DNA of 37,421 bases, taken from the NCBI RefSeq assembly GCF_000430625.1, contig NZ_AUMJ01000058.1, forward strand, positions 1-37,421, in the 5' to 3' direction. The first letter of the stretch is position 1; every line of letters begins with the position of its first letter. Below are positions 7,300 through 15,583 of the stretch, piece by piece. The position numbers and the translations under genes were made by a program. This DNA is from Aneurinibacillus terranovensis DSM 18919 (GTDB lineage: Bacteria > Bacillota > Bacilli > Aneurinibacillales > Aneurinibacillaceae). The notes under the pieces are model-generated. The model was not told the DNA's origin. It was given only the letters and a program-made list of their open reading frames with translations, and searched no databases.

Positions 7300-7471
7300 C
7301 ACCGTCACTTTGGTCATAGGCGAAAACCAAGCTTACTATGACCATTCCAACGTACAAACGATTTCTACTAACCGTTGGAACAACGGGGTTAGCTCAATCA
7401 ATTTATCTGCGTTGGCTGATATTACTTGAGAAGCCCCCACTTCAAGCGTTAGCTAAGTGGGGGGTAGTTCA
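7300..7471 (+). mobile_element. IS200/IS605 right-end remnant (omega-RNA-like)
   Basis: The stretch ACCGTTGGAACAACGGGG, then the GC-rich hairpin GCCCCCACTT / AAGTGGGGGG and a final GTAGTTCAC, is laid out like the 3' end of TnpB-carrying IS200/IS605 elements. There the right end doubles as the omega-RNA scaffold. No tnpA or tnpB remains; directly left of it is the mdh remnant. The end coincides with the stop codon of the universal stress gene (7469-7471). Recognition rests on memory of related elements. Confidence 0.6.
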
Positions 7472-7891
7472 CTTCCTAACAACAAGGACGGGGATATGAG
7501 AGCGGTGCAAGACACCGTGTGCAACACTGCCTAATAAGGCCCGATCAACAATACCTCTCCCATGACTTCCCACGATTATCAAATCTGCCTGCTCTTCTTT
7601 GGCAACCTCACAGATTGTTATACTCGGATGACCCGTGCGATGCAAGAATTGAACACGATTTTGCCACTTGGAAAACAAGTGTTCCACAACCTCGTTTTGA
7701 ATTTGCTGCACGAGGTGTTCTTCATAGCGATCGACTGCATTAGGCACTAAGTCATACGCATAATTTTCTTTTGCAGTGACGTATAAAACAACAGCAGTGG
7801 CTTCAGACCAAGCATCTAAAAATTCCCCTGTCATTCGTGCCGCATGTTCGGAGTATTCCGAACCGTCAGTTGCAAATAAAAGTCTTTTCAT
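7469..7891 (-). CDS. Universal stress protein, UspA family (140 aa)
   Basis: A single full-length Usp domain starting MKRLLFATDGSEYSEHAARM. The ATP-binding motif GSHGRGIVDRALLGSV, followed by VLHRSHIPVLVVRK, marks the nucleotide-binding subclass. The start ATG at 7891 has AGGGTGG upstream. It lies 36 bp downstream of the YeiH-type transporter on the same strand, so the two are probably co-transcribed. The stop codon abuts an IS605 right-end remnant, but the reading frame is intact. Confidence 0.9.
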   Translation of the reverse strand: MKRLLFATDGSEYSEHAARMTGEFLDAWSEATAVVLYVTAKENYAYDLVPNAVDRYEEHLVQQIQNEVVEHLFSKWQNRVQFLHRTGHPSITICEVAKEEQADLIIVGSHGRGIVDRALLGSVAHGVLHRSHIPVLVVRK

Positions 7892-7927
7892 TCATAACCA
7901 CCCTCTCATTAGTTGTATAAAATCCAA

Positions 7928-8995
7928 TTACATGGCAACAAACGTTAAGAAGGAAAGAACGATTGATGTAATCGACATGGCAATAAGTGGTCGCAATGCT
8001 TTCGTTCGGAGATCTTTAAGGCTTACATTCAACCCGAGTCCCACCATAGCCATGGTTAAAACAAATGATGTAAAATTCGCTACATTGTTCATAACAGTCT
8101 TCGAAACGAATAGATGCTTGCCAAGAACATAGCTTCCGAAGAAACTCATTACGATAAACCCAATCAAGAACCAAGGGAACTCGATTTTTGTGTCAGATTG
8201 TAATTTCCCTCTACGTTTCATCCAATACATCAAGATAAAACTGAGTGGAACAAGCAGGAAGACCCGCCCCAATTTTGCCAATAAGCCAATTGCCAGAGCG
8301 TCTTGACCAGCAGGAGCCGCCGCTAATGCAACGTGCGCAATCTCATGTAAGCTTACACCTGACCAGATGCCGTATTGAATGCCCGTTAAGTCTATGAAAG
8401 GTCTTAAAATGGTATATGCGATGGCAAATACAGTACCTACCAAAGCAATAATCCCCGCTCCAATCGCTGTATCTTCATCTTTAGCTTTTAGAATGGGGGA
8501 TACTGCCGCAATGGCAGCCGCACCGCAAACCCCTGTACCGATTCCTAGAAGAAGGGATAAGGACGAATCCGCTCTTAACCATTTTGCTAATAATACCGTT
8601 AGAAAAATGGAGAAAACAATCGTTCCGACATCACGTAAAAGCAAACCAAGTCCCTGATGAAAAACAATGTCGATATTTAGCTTTAAACCAAACAAGATAA
8701 TGGCAAGCCGTAATAATTTTTTTGCCGAGAATTGAATCCCAGGACGTATGGATTCTGGATATCCCCATATTTGACGATACACAACAGCAATAATGATCGC
8801 AGACGCGAGTTGACCAACATGATCAAAACCTGGCACTTTTGCTAACCCATAACCCATTAAAGCAATGACAAACGTAAAGGCAATTCCGCCTATCCATAAT
8901 CCAAACGATGAAGCTTTGTTTAACTGGTTTAGTTCATCCTTTGATATTTTGGACCCATCTGACAATGGCACGGTGTTTTTTACTTGAGTCGCCAT
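7928..8995 (-). CDS. yeiH: YeiH/UPF0324 family membrane transporter, putative sulfate exporter
   Basis: 355 residues with about ten hydrophobic helices, typical of UPF0324 (Cons_hypoth698). Family landmarks include RPGIQFSAKKLLRLAIILFG, the LLGIGTGVCGAAAIAA loop, SGVSLHEIAHVALAAAPAG and the C-terminal AMVGLGLNVSLKDL. Homologues are annotated as putative sulfate or sulfite-related exporters. The start ATG 8995 has GGAGGTGG at 6 bp. It is divergent from a LysR regulator (9132), the usual yeiH-yeiE arrangement, and is followed by a Usp gene. The substrate is not shown by the sequence. Confidence 0.85.
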   Translation of the reverse strand: MATQVKNTVPLSDGSKISKDELNQLNKASSFGLWIGGIAFTFVIALMGYGLAKVPGFDHVGQLASAIIIAVVYRQIWGYPESIRPGIQFSAKKLLRLAIILFGLKLNIDIVFHQGLGLLLRDVGTIVFSIFLTVLLAKWLRADSSLSLLLGIGTGVCGAAAIAAVSPILKAKDEDTAIGAGIIALVGTVFAIAYTILRPFIDLTGIQYGIWSGVSLHEIAHVALAAAPAGQDALAIGLLAKLGRVFLLVPLSFILMYWMKRRGKLQSDTKIEFPWFLIGFIVMSFFGSYVLGKHLFVSKTVMNNVANFTSFVLTMAMVGLGLNVSLKDLRTKALRPLIAMSITSIVLSFLTFVAM

Positions 8996-9007
8996 TTCGC
9001 CACCTCC

Positions 9008-9095
9008 GTTATTCTTTACATTTCCATCATAATGCGCATATTAGAATAACGAAAATAAATCATTATGATGATAATGATAAGTAAATAGGTATAAT
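9008..9095. promoter_or_regulatory. Divergent control region between the YeiH-type and LysR genes
   Basis: It contains GTTATTCT (9008-9015) inverted as AGAATAAC (9043-9050), a core ATGCGCAT (9032-9039), and the dyad CATTATGATGATAATG (9061-9076). LysR sites are dyads of the T-N11-A type, so these are candidate sites for the LysR protein at 9132. TATAAT (9090-9095) is a likely -10 for the LysR gene. Confidence 0.5.
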
Positions 9096-9131
9096 AAATA
9101 CTGGGTATCTTTAAAATCGGGGGGAGTCATA

Positions 9132-10040
9132 TTGGATCAATCGTTGCTTGTTTTTGTTACCGTAGCAGAAAAGGAAAACTTCACACGTGCGGCAGAAGAA
9201 TTGCACATGACCCAACCTGCAGTCAGTCAATACATTCAAACACTTGAACGAATGGTTGGGACGAAACTTTTGGAACGAAACAATAAATATGTACGATTAA
9301 ACAAAGCAGGAGAAATCGTGTACCATCACGCAAAAGAAATATTGGGACTCTATACCCGAATGCAGTGCCTAGTGGATGATTTAATGCATACGGCCAGTGG
9401 GAATTTATCCATAGGGGCAAGTTATACATATGGAGAATATGTACTTCCCCACATCATTGCACACTTGCGCGAGCAATATCCATTGATAAAGCCAACCATT
9501 ACCATTGGCAATACAAAAGAAATCGCGGAACTGGTTGCCAGTCATCAATTGGATATTGGAATTGTAGAAGGGGACTTTAAACATAAGAGCCTACATATTG
9601 AATCATTTGCAGAGGATCTCATGTTTATCATTATCTCAGCCAACCATCGATATGCAAATCGAAAGGAAATACAAATATCCGAATTATGTGAAGAAACATG
9701 GATTGTCCGAGAAGAAGGTTCGGGGACACGAGAGGCAACCGAAAAAATGTTTGCCAAATTCCAACTTCATCCGCATAACATCATGGAATTTGGCAGTACT
9801 CAAATCATTAAAGAATCTGTAGAAGCGGGTTTAGGTATAACGCTACTTTCACATTGGGCTGTTCGTAAAGAAATCTCACTGGGCACATTAAAGGTTCTAA
9901 AAATAAATGGAATTCCCGTTTCCCGTAAATTTTCGTTAATCACGCAAGCCACACAATTTCATACGAAAGCCACGGAGGTTTTTTTGGATATCTTGCGGAA
10001 GAATGAAGCCTTACCTGAATTGAATATGAATGGTTATTGA
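9132..10040 (+). CDS. LysR-type regulator, YeiE/CysL-like (302 aa)
   Basis: Full-length LysR protein. The N-terminal winged helix includes FTRAAEELHMTQPAVSQYIQ, followed by the linker helix and a periplasmic-binding-like effector domain (IGASYTYGEYVLPHIIAHLR onward, with FGSTQIIKESVEAGLGITLL near residue 220). It starts at TTG 9132 with CGGGGGGAG about 8 bp upstream. It is divergent from the YeiH-type transporter and most likely regulates it and itself. YeiE and CysL relatives respond to sulfur metabolites; here that is only suggested by the partner gene. Confidence 0.88.
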   Translation: MDQSLLVFVTVAEKENFTRAAEELHMTQPAVSQYIQTLERMVGTKLLERNNKYVRLNKAGEIVYHHAKEILGLYTRMQCLVDDLMHTASGNLSIGASYTYGEYVLPHIIAHLREQYPLIKPTITIGNTKEIAELVASHQLDIGIVEGDFKHKSLHIESFAEDLMFIIISANHRYANRKEIQISELCEETWIVREEGSGTREATEKMFAKFQLHPHNIMEFGSTQIIKESVEAGLGITLLSHWAVRKEISLGTLKVLKINGIPVSRKFSLITQATQFHTKATEVFLDILRKNEALPELNMNGY

Positions 10041-10044
10041 CATA

Positions 10045-10185
10045 TTTTCATAGTTGCCCAGACCCGTCCACTTGCTCATGTCACAATATCGTGCACGATA
10101 GCAAGTCCGACCCCGGCCCCGCTGCTATTTCTTGACTTTGAGGGATCGACATTCATTATACCTTGTGGAAAGCCAGTAAAAAAGA
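10045..10185 (-). pseudogene. Histidine-kinase C-terminal stump
   Basis: Minus-strand translation gives NVDPSKSRNSSGAGVGLAIV, then HDIV, an in-frame stop, and SGRVWA. This is the G-box end of a HATPase_c domain (compare the usual SRSRxxGGxGLGLAIV...GGxVWA). Fewer than 50 codons remain and one stop interrupts them. No matching response regulator is adjacent. Confidence 0.75.
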
Positions 10186-10221
10186 ATAAACCGATCCACA
10201 CAGTTTTTCCGTCGTATGTTT

Positions 10222-10569
10222 TCAGGAATTATTTCCAACTCTTTCTAGAACTACATACTCTAAAAAGTCTCGAATCGATTTCAGTTCATCTTCCTCTAAC
10301 TTAATTCCATCCCAATGAAGTTGTCGATTTTGTAATAATAGCTTGGCATTCGTTTCAAGAATGCTCGGATCGTTTATGATTCCTAATAAATAATCCGTGG
10401 ATACTTGCAGGACCGATGCCAGAGATTGTATCGTGGCGATATTGGGTTCTCGATATTTTAATTCATAACTGGCATAGGTACTTTTGGCTACGCCAATTTT
10501 TTCAGCAATTTGTTCCATTGTCATTCTTTTCTGCTTTCTCGCTAGTCGCAAGCGTTCTTGAAACGACAT
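10222..10569 (-). CDS. XRE-family transcriptional regulator (115 aa)
   Basis: The N-terminal Cro/C1 helix-turn-helix reads LARKQKRMTMEQIAEKIGVA, then KSTYASYELKYREPNIATIQ and LASVLQVSTDYLLG. A C-terminal helical tail of about 45 residues (LEEDELKSIRDFLEYVVLER) follows. ATG 10569 (MSFQERLRL) is chosen because AAAGGTTG precedes it; an in-frame GTG 33 bp further upstream is possible. It is transcribed away from the c-di-GMP riboswitch operon. Its targets are not evident; repressors of this size often control themselves. Confidence 0.85.
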   Translation of the reverse strand: MSFQERLRLARKQKRMTMEQIAEKIGVAKSTYASYELKYREPNIATIQSLASVLQVSTDYLLGIINDPSILETNAKLLLQNRQLHWDGIKLEEDELKSIRDFLEYVVLERVGNNS

Positions 10570-10689
10570 TTGTTCACAACCTTTCACGTCAAATTTTTCC
10601 ACAATAGATAATATATCATAAATTCTTGTTTTTGAAAGTATATTTTTGTCAATAAAGAAAGAAATAAGTCACGATTTCGTAATAAACTA

Positions 10690-10718
10690 TTGAAAAGTTT
10701 GCGTTTTGTGAATATAAT
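10690..10718 (+). promoter_or_regulatory. Strong sigma-A promoter of the c-di-GMP riboswitch operon
   Basis: TTGAAA (10690-10695), a 17-bp spacer and TATAAT (10713-10718). It lies about 85 bp upstream of the riboswitch aptamer. Confidence 0.8.
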
Positions 10719-10802
10719 AAGGCTTACATCCTATGTAAATAAGCGTTTTGTAATTGTTTTACTTAGTTCTAAAGACCTGAACCAAGAAAATATTCTCTCA
10801 TA

Positions 10803-10890
10803 CGATAATGGCAAACCTTTCGAAAGGAAGGGACGCAAAGCTGTGGACCTACGGAACTCTTGTTCTATGGTAGCCAAGCCGCCGAATTGG
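10803..10890 (+). ncRNA. c-di-GMP-I (GEMM-I) riboswitch
   Basis: The order of conserved blocks fits the class: GGCAAACC, the GAAA-capped P1b-side stem CCTTTCGAAAGG, GGGACGCAAAGC, a GGACCTA...TATGGTAGCC stem with variable loop, then AGCCGCCGA. The GGGACGCAAAGC and GGTAGCC blocks form the ligand pocket and docking site in this class. It is followed immediately by a terminator hairpin, so control by premature termination is expected. Confidence 0.92.
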
Positions 10891-10899
10891 GTGCTTTTA

Positions 10900-10932
10900 A
10901 ACATCATCCAATGGGTGATGTTTTTATTTTTC
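10900..10932 (+). terminator. Riboswitch expression-platform terminator
   Basis: ACATCATCC and GGGTGATGT pair over a 3-nt loop, followed by TTTTATTTTT. It starts about 10 nt after the aptamer. Confidence 0.85.
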
Positions 10933-10958
10933 AAGGGGAGGGGAATATCGCAAAAATT

Positions 10959-11066
10959 ATGATTGCAGAAGATCACGCAGGTATTCGATTTCTTTACAGG
11001 ACTTTATTAACAAGTAAAGGCCACCAGATTATTGCGGAAACGACGAATCTTGAGCGAATGATGTGA
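10959..11066 (+). pseudogene. Response-regulator receiver stump (35 aa)
   Basis: The frame reads MIAEDHAGIRFLYRTLLTSK, then GHQIIAETTN, then LERMM and stop. This is the first beta-alpha-beta unit of a CheY-like receiver (acidic pair ED, then helix 1 and beta 2). The phosphoacceptor Asp and everything after it are missing. A GGGGAGGGG sequence lies upstream. It is the first reading frame after the riboswitch, and its remainder appears deleted just before the FapA-like gene. Confidence 0.7.
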
Positions 11067-11152
11067 ACAATTCCTTGAATCAGTTTCTAATGCTGTGAAT
11101 TGATTGAATAGTATGATTACTTTTACGTTTTACCAGTTGGGAGGTGTTTACT

Positions 11153-13015
11153 GTGACGAAGCAGATGACAGAACATGAATTGACACTTTTAATCAAGCAG
11201 TTAGATCTTAGCGAACTTGATGTTGATTTCATTGATAAACCAATATACGGAAAAAAAGAGAATATCGACGGATTGCCACGAAAACAAGATGGATGGATAC
11301 AAGTGAAAGACCGCAGGATTATCATTCAAGATCCTGTTGACGGGGGAAAATTACCTGTTATTAGTTCTATAGCACCAGTAAAGCTAAAAATCAATGACAC
11401 TGAAATTGTTTCTGAATCTACGATCACATCGGCTGATCGCATTAGCTGGGAGATTGAAGAAAAGCCCTTGTTTGAAATCATAGTCTCAAATGATAAATTG
11501 CATGCATATTTTCATTTGAGATCGAAAGAACGGTTTGGTTGGAAACTTATGAATACAGAGCCTGTATCTAAGATCATCATTATGGCTGAAGAGGATAGGA
11601 ACATCGTGTTAGAGACTGTTCATTTAACCGATGTTGCTTCAATACTTGAGCAAAAATCAATAAAATCGAATCTTGATCTTGCATCCATTCAACAAGAGTT
11701 GATTTCTCCTACGTACAAACCCATCGTTGTAGCTAAAGGAAAAGCGGCAGTGCCGGGAAAAGATGCACAATTGGAGATATACTTTTCACAACAAGTAGAG
11801 AGCCAATTTTTTGAAGTCGGTGGTTCAGTTGATTTTCGCAATCACATGCAAATTCCTTCCGTTAAAAAGGGAGAAATCATTGCAAAGAAAATACCATTAG
11901 TCGAAGGTGTTCCTGGATATGATGTTTATGGTGATGTAATCATTCCTCCTGCGCCCAAAGATATATTTATTGTAGCAAAATCAAATGTTGAACTAACCGC
12001 TGATGGAGAAATCATTGCATTAAAAGAGGGAAGACCAAGAATTACTGGTAGTAGAATCAAAACGTTTGATATATCGACAGCCTTTATCGTCTCTGGAAAC
12101 GTGGACATCGAGACAGGAAATATCGTCTTCTCTGGTGACGTTATTGTTTACGGTAATGTAACGGATCATATGATTATTGAATCATTAGGGAATGTGTATG
12201 TCTATGGCAATATATATAACGCTACTGTTACAGCTACAGGAAGTATTCATGTTAGAGGAAACGTGATCGGAAGCAAGCTTTACTCCGGATATTTTGGTGT
12301 TATGTTCAATCGATTATATAATACCTCAAAAACGCTAAGTGAGCTATTCGAAAAACTTTTGCTGGCTTCCAAGGTGCTTGTACAAGCCCTTGAGTTAAGA
12401 AAACAAACCATTCGGTTTGGGCAAATTGTACTATTGCTGATGGAAAATAAGTTTAAAGAAATACCAACCACCATTAGAGAACTGTTGTCTGTCATTGCAA
12501 ATATTCAACATCTTAAAAATGAAGAGTACCAGAAGTTGAAAGAGATGTCCGAGGTTTTCTTTCAACCGACCAAATTGTTGGAAACGGCTACGGATAGTTT
12601 GATCCAAAGTTTTTTAGTATTGCTTCGTGATACACATCAAGAAGTCGCTCGTATGCAAGAGGAAAAAGTACAAATTTACATTAACCAATGCCATAACAGT
12701 GAGCTAAAGTCGAATGGCGATATTTTGATTCAGCGCGAAGGAGTACTCCTTAGTGATTTGTACTCTGCAAAAAACATTATTTTCAATCACGAGTCTGCTG
12801 TTTGTCGGGGTTCAAAACTTGAAGCTGGAGACAGTATATCAGCCAAAACGATTGATGGACAAACAGGTGCGAATACTGTACTCAAGGCAAATAGGAAAGT
12901 GAGTGTTAAAAAAATGCTGTCGGGTCGGGTTTGTATTGGACGCTTTTGCATGGATATATATGAGGCAATTGAGAATAAGACCTTCGATATCCGTAACATA
13001 AAGCAGAGAGATTGA
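11153..13015 (+). CDS. FapA/DUF342 family protein under c-di-GMP control (620 aa)
   Basis: The DUF342 (FapA) family is recognised from PVDGGKLPVI, the central VPGYDVYGDVIIPPAPKD, and the repeated beta-strand solenoid (SGNVDIETGNIVFSGDVIVY, SLGNVYVYGNIYNATVTATG, SIHVRGNVIGSK). A long helical stretch (about 400-530) precedes a return to beta-rich sequence at the C-terminus (CRGSKLEAGDSISAKTIDG). Family members are linked to flagellar or surface functions, and their role is poorly defined. GTG 11153 is chosen because GGGAGGTG lies 6 bp upstream; GTG 11144 falls inside that site. It is the only intact gene behind the c-di-GMP riboswitch, which fits a motility/surface lifestyle switch. Confidence 0.85.
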   Translation: MTKQMTEHELTLLIKQLDLSELDVDFIDKPIYGKKENIDGLPRKQDGWIQVKDRRIIIQDPVDGGKLPVISSIAPVKLKINDTEIVSESTITSADRISWEIEEKPLFEIIVSNDKLHAYFHLRSKERFGWKLMNTEPVSKIIIMAEEDRNIVLETVHLTDVASILEQKSIKSNLDLASIQQELISPTYKPIVVAKGKAAVPGKDAQLEIYFSQQVESQFFEVGGSVDFRNHMQIPSVKKGEIIAKKIPLVEGVPGYDVYGDVIIPPAPKDIFIVAKSNVELTADGEIIALKEGRPRITGSRIKTFDISTAFIVSGNVDIETGNIVFSGDVIVYGNVTDHMIIESLGNVYVYGNIYNATVTATGSIHVRGNVIGSKLYSGYFGVMFNRLYNTSKTLSELFEKLLLASKVLVQALELRKQTIRFGQIVLLLMENKFKEIPTTIRELLSVIANIQHLKNEEYQKLKEMSEVFFQPTKLLETATDSLIQSFLVLLRDTHQEVARMQEEKVQIYINQCHNSELKSNGDILIQREGVLLSDLYSAKNIIFNHESAVCRGSKLEAGDSISAKTIDGQTGANTVLKANRKVSVKKMLSGRVCIGRFCMDIYEAIENKTFDIRNIKQRD

Positions 13016-13034
13016 TTCTCTTCATGGAGGTCAT

Positions 13035-13115
13035 ATGATTGAACTGTTGGAGAGAGTACCCTTATTCAATAACCTTAGCCCGAATCAGTTGAAGAGCATC
13101 TCCAGTGTATGTAGA
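13035..13115 (+). pseudogene. Crp/Fnr-type regulator N-terminal stump
   Basis: ATG 13035 with TGGAGG upstream opens MIELLERVPLFNNLSPNQLK, then SISSVCRR, the usual opening of a cyclic-nucleotide-binding-like domain in Crp/Fnr proteins. Similarity stops after about 28 residues, where a terminator hairpin begins. The frame runs on to 13238 with unrelated sequence. Confidence 0.65.
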
Positions 13116-13138
13116 CGTTCCAATGGAGCGTCTTTTTC
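13113..13138 (+). terminator. Terminator of the c-di-GMP operon
   Basis: AGACGTTCC pairs with GGAGCGTCT (one G-T pair) over AAT, followed by TTTTT. It lies inside the truncated Crp-type frame. Confidence 0.8.
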
Positions 13139-13203
13139 CGTCTTCGAATCCATTACCATGCTATCGGTTCCCGGGCTCTTTTTTTCTCAGCCGGTTTTCT
13201 GGT

Positions 13204-14202
13204 CTATTTTTGCTCCATGTCATCGAGAATCTGCTTAATGCGGCTTGAATTTTTTTTGCTAGCAATAAGAATGCCATCCGGGCTGGCAGCTATGATAATA
13301 TCAGGTACATCAATCACATGAATAGGGCAGGACAGCTCATTGATGATATGGGTATTTTGTGAGTCATCGGAGATTTCTCCTGCACCAATAACGCTGCTGT
13401 CAAGATAATCCGCCAACGCACTCCAGCTGCCGAGATCGTTCCAGCCCTTATGGTAGGGAACCACGACGGAACGAGGGGTCTTTTCTACGACTTCATAGTC
13501 AAAACTTAACTCAGGCAGATGTTCATACGCAGCGAGCAATTCCTCATAATCAACAGGTAGCCCTTTGCTCCTTAAGAAAGAAAGCATGAATCGAATCGGG
13601 AAGGCGAAAACGCCGCAATTCCACAGGGCCCTCTTTTTTATCAGGCTGCGTGCTCTCCCTTCAACAGGCTTTTCCACGAATCGCTCCACCGGATAATAGT
13701 TGGTGCCGCCGTTGCTCTTAGGCACAATATAACCAAACTGATTGGATGGGTGCGTAGGCGTGGTTCCGAGAAGAGCCAGATCGGCGTGGGATTCAACAAG
13801 GATATCGGGCAGCGTACCCACTATCTCAAAAAAATCGGTTTCGACGAATAAGTCGACAGGAAGGACACAAACCATTTCTTCAGGATCGGCATGTATCTTT
13901 GAATGAAGATACGTGATGGCTAAAGCGACAGCAGTGAAGGTTCCCCTTTTTAAAGGTTCACTGATGATTGGAATCCTGTCGCCGACGTGGTTTTTCGTAA
14001 TATTCATTTGGCTTTTATGTGTAATAATATAAGTAGATGGAAGCAGTCCTACCGAATCCAATTGTCTGCAAACTCTCTGGATCATCGATTCTCTGCCGCC
14101 GTTCTTTATTGGTAATAACTTCAGAAATATCTTTGATCTTATCTCATTTGAAAGCGGCCAGAGTCTTTTTCCGGAACCACCGGATAGTAATACTATTTTC
14201 AA
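13204..14202 (-). CDS. manC: Mannose-1-phosphate guanylyltransferase-like nucleotidyltransferase
   Basis: Catalyses formation of GDP-mannose from mannose-1-phosphate and GTP, supplying polysaccharide synthesis. Visible are the signature LLSGGSGKRLWPLSNEIRSK at the N-terminus, FGYIVPK, the sugar-phosphate motif RFVEKP, LWNCGVFAF and the C-terminal KGWNDLGSWSAL. The length of 332 matches single-domain ManC enzymes without the isomerase domain. TTG 14202 is the chosen start because AGGAGG lies 7 bp away; the upstream ATG overlaps that site. It is last in a minus-strand cluster with a DUF6492-type protein and a truncated glycosyltransferase. Confidence 0.85.
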   Translation of the reverse strand: MKIVLLSGGSGKRLWPLSNEIRSKIFLKLLPIKNGGRESMIQRVCRQLDSVGLLPSTYIITHKSQMNITKNHVGDRIPIISEPLKRGTFTAVALAITYLHSKIHADPEEMVCVLPVDLFVETDFFEIVGTLPDILVESHADLALLGTTPTHPSNQFGYIVPKSNGGTNYYPVERFVEKPVEGRARSLIKKRALWNCGVFAFPIRFMLSFLRSKGLPVDYEELLAAYEHLPELSFDYEVVEKTPRSVVVPYHKGWNDLGSWSALADYLDSSVIGAGEISDDSQNTHIINELSCPIHVIDVPDIIIAASPDGILIASKKNSSRIKQILDDMEQK

Positions 14203-14257
14203 GACCATTCCTCCTGAAGTTATCATCCACGTTGTTTTTTTAGCCGGATTACTTTTT

Positions 14258-14449
14258 CTACGACTTTTTTATGAAGGATGTTAACTTTTTTAGCTGGCCG
14301 CTGCCTATTTTCATCGGCCTTTTCATTTTCGTATCAACTTTGACATCAACACCCTGCCGATGTAACGCAAGCACATACTCCCTGCTCGCTATGCCAATAC
14401 CACTCGCTCTAAGTACAGGGCCTCTCCATACCACTTGATAATGTGTCAT
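14258..14449 (-). pseudogene. Truncated glycosyltransferase (GT4-like N-terminus, 63 aa)
   Basis: ATG 14449 overlaps the preceding stop as ATGA. The product begins MTHYQVVWRGPVLRASGIGI, then ASREYVLALHRQGVDVKV: a donor-side opening with the SGIG loop of GT4 enzymes. After about 45 residues it turns into a Lys-rich tail (SGQLKKLTSFIKKS) and stops. A complete enzyme would be over 350 residues, so the catalytic half is missing. The retained start and overlap show it was once expressed with its neighbour. Confidence 0.6.
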
Positions 14450-15282
14450 AGATTTACGCCCTTTTTTGTGATCCCTTTTCTTTTGAAATACCATCTCCGT
14501 TCGTGTAACGATACTGACCTGTATTTTTTAGCCCATTGCTTTACATTGAAAGGGGTTATTTTTGCAACGTTCCTGTTTATACCTTTGTTCAACGCTTTCT
14601 TTTGAATTAACTTGCCGGGATATTTTGCGTAGAGAAAGTTTCCATACGTTTCGAATTCTGAGAAGGTTACCTGCTTTGATTTGTCGATACTCCGTATGAT
14701 AGCGCGATACCAGTTTGTTTTGTGTTTAGCTTCAATGGCTCGTTTCAATTCCAAAACTTTTGCCTTTTCGAATAGCATATAGTGGGTGACAAAAGATAAG
14801 CGTGAGCCAGCCCTTTTCCCCAAAAGCTTTTTGTAGGTCTTAAAATATTCGGCGCGGCTCCAATTTCTGCAATAAAACACGGTCTTTTGATTTTGTCTGA
14901 ATATATGCGGGCGAATCAGAACCGTATCGGCATCAATGACCAGATAGAAGTTCTGGGAACATAATGAATCCCCACTTAATTTTAAAAGTTGTTGAAAAAG
15001 CCAGCCTGACCGGTCCCATTTCTTTGTTCGATAAGGAATATTTTTTTTTGTAATTGGCAGCACAGAATTTTCATCAACAAATGTACATTTCTTTTGCCTG
15101 CACAATTTTTTAATCTTCCCGTTGTTGGGGGCAACGATGATGATATCACCAATAGGATGCTTCACATTTTTTTTAACTCCATCAATCACAAAAGGGAGGA
15201 CTTTTAAATCCTTTTCGATAACAGGAATTAGAACATCTATTTTGATCCTGCCGGTCAATGGGCGATTTGTTGCGGGTGACAT
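14446..15282 (-). CDS. DUF6492-like putative glycosyltransferase (278 aa)
   Basis: Begins with a short polar leader and then KIDVLIPVIEKDLKVLPFVI, a GT-A-type first strand. An acidic metal motif is visible in YLVIDADTVLIRP (about residue 120), and WLFQQLLKLS precedes it, as in DUF6492 proteins that are annotated as glycosyltransferase-like. ATG 15282 has AAGGAGATG upstream. It is first in the minus-strand polysaccharide cluster that ends with manC. The sugar donor and acceptor are unknown. Confidence 0.7.
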   Translation of the reverse strand: MSPATNRPLTGRIKIDVLIPVIEKDLKVLPFVIDGVKKNVKHPIGDIIIVAPNNGKIKKLCRQKKCTFVDENSVLPITKKNIPYRTKKWDRSGWLFQQLLKLSGDSLCSQNFYLVIDADTVLIRPHIFRQNQKTVFYCRNWSRAEYFKTYKKLLGKRAGSRLSFVTHYMLFEKAKVLELKRAIEAKHKTNWYRAIIRSIDKSKQVTFSEFETYGNFLYAKYPGKLIQKKALNKGINRNVAKITPFNVKQWAKKYRSVSLHERRWYFKRKGITKKGVNL

Positions 15283-15461
15283 TTCTTCATCTCCTTTTGC
15301 ACGTATCTACACCATGGTATGTCAATGGAGAGGCAACGAATTGTGCTGAAGCGGAGATCAAAAAAAATGTATGGTGTGTCAAAAATCAATTCGTGGCAAT
15401 AATATCAGTGGGCGTAAAACACTAAGCATTCTTGGGTAAGTAAACGAAGGGGAGGGTTAAT

Positions 15462-15581
15462 TTGACAACCGAGCAAAGTCAGTATTTAAAGAAGTTGAAC
15501 AACGTGCAAGAGGGACTTAAAAATGCATGGGTGGATTATTGGAAGCATTATTCTCATACAGGAACATGGCAATTTTTCTGA
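15462..15581 (+). pseudogene. Truncated small membrane-protein gene (N-terminal 39 aa)
   Basis: TTG 15462, with GGGGAGGG upstream, opens LTTEQSQYLKKLNNVQEGLK, then NAWVDYWKHYSHTGTWQF, and hits TGA 15579-15581. Related Bacillales proteins, as I recall them, continue with a hydrophobic helix after TWQFW. Here that part is lost, and the convergent DUF3147 gene begins 3 bp later. Family recognition is weak. Confidence 0.4.
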
Positions 15582-15583
15582 TT

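Noticed and set aside
7430-7466. Hairpin GCCCCCACTT/AAGTGGGGGG as the terminator of the stress protein gene
   Set aside because: There is no T-run on either strand, and the surrounding sequence fits an IS605 right end better.
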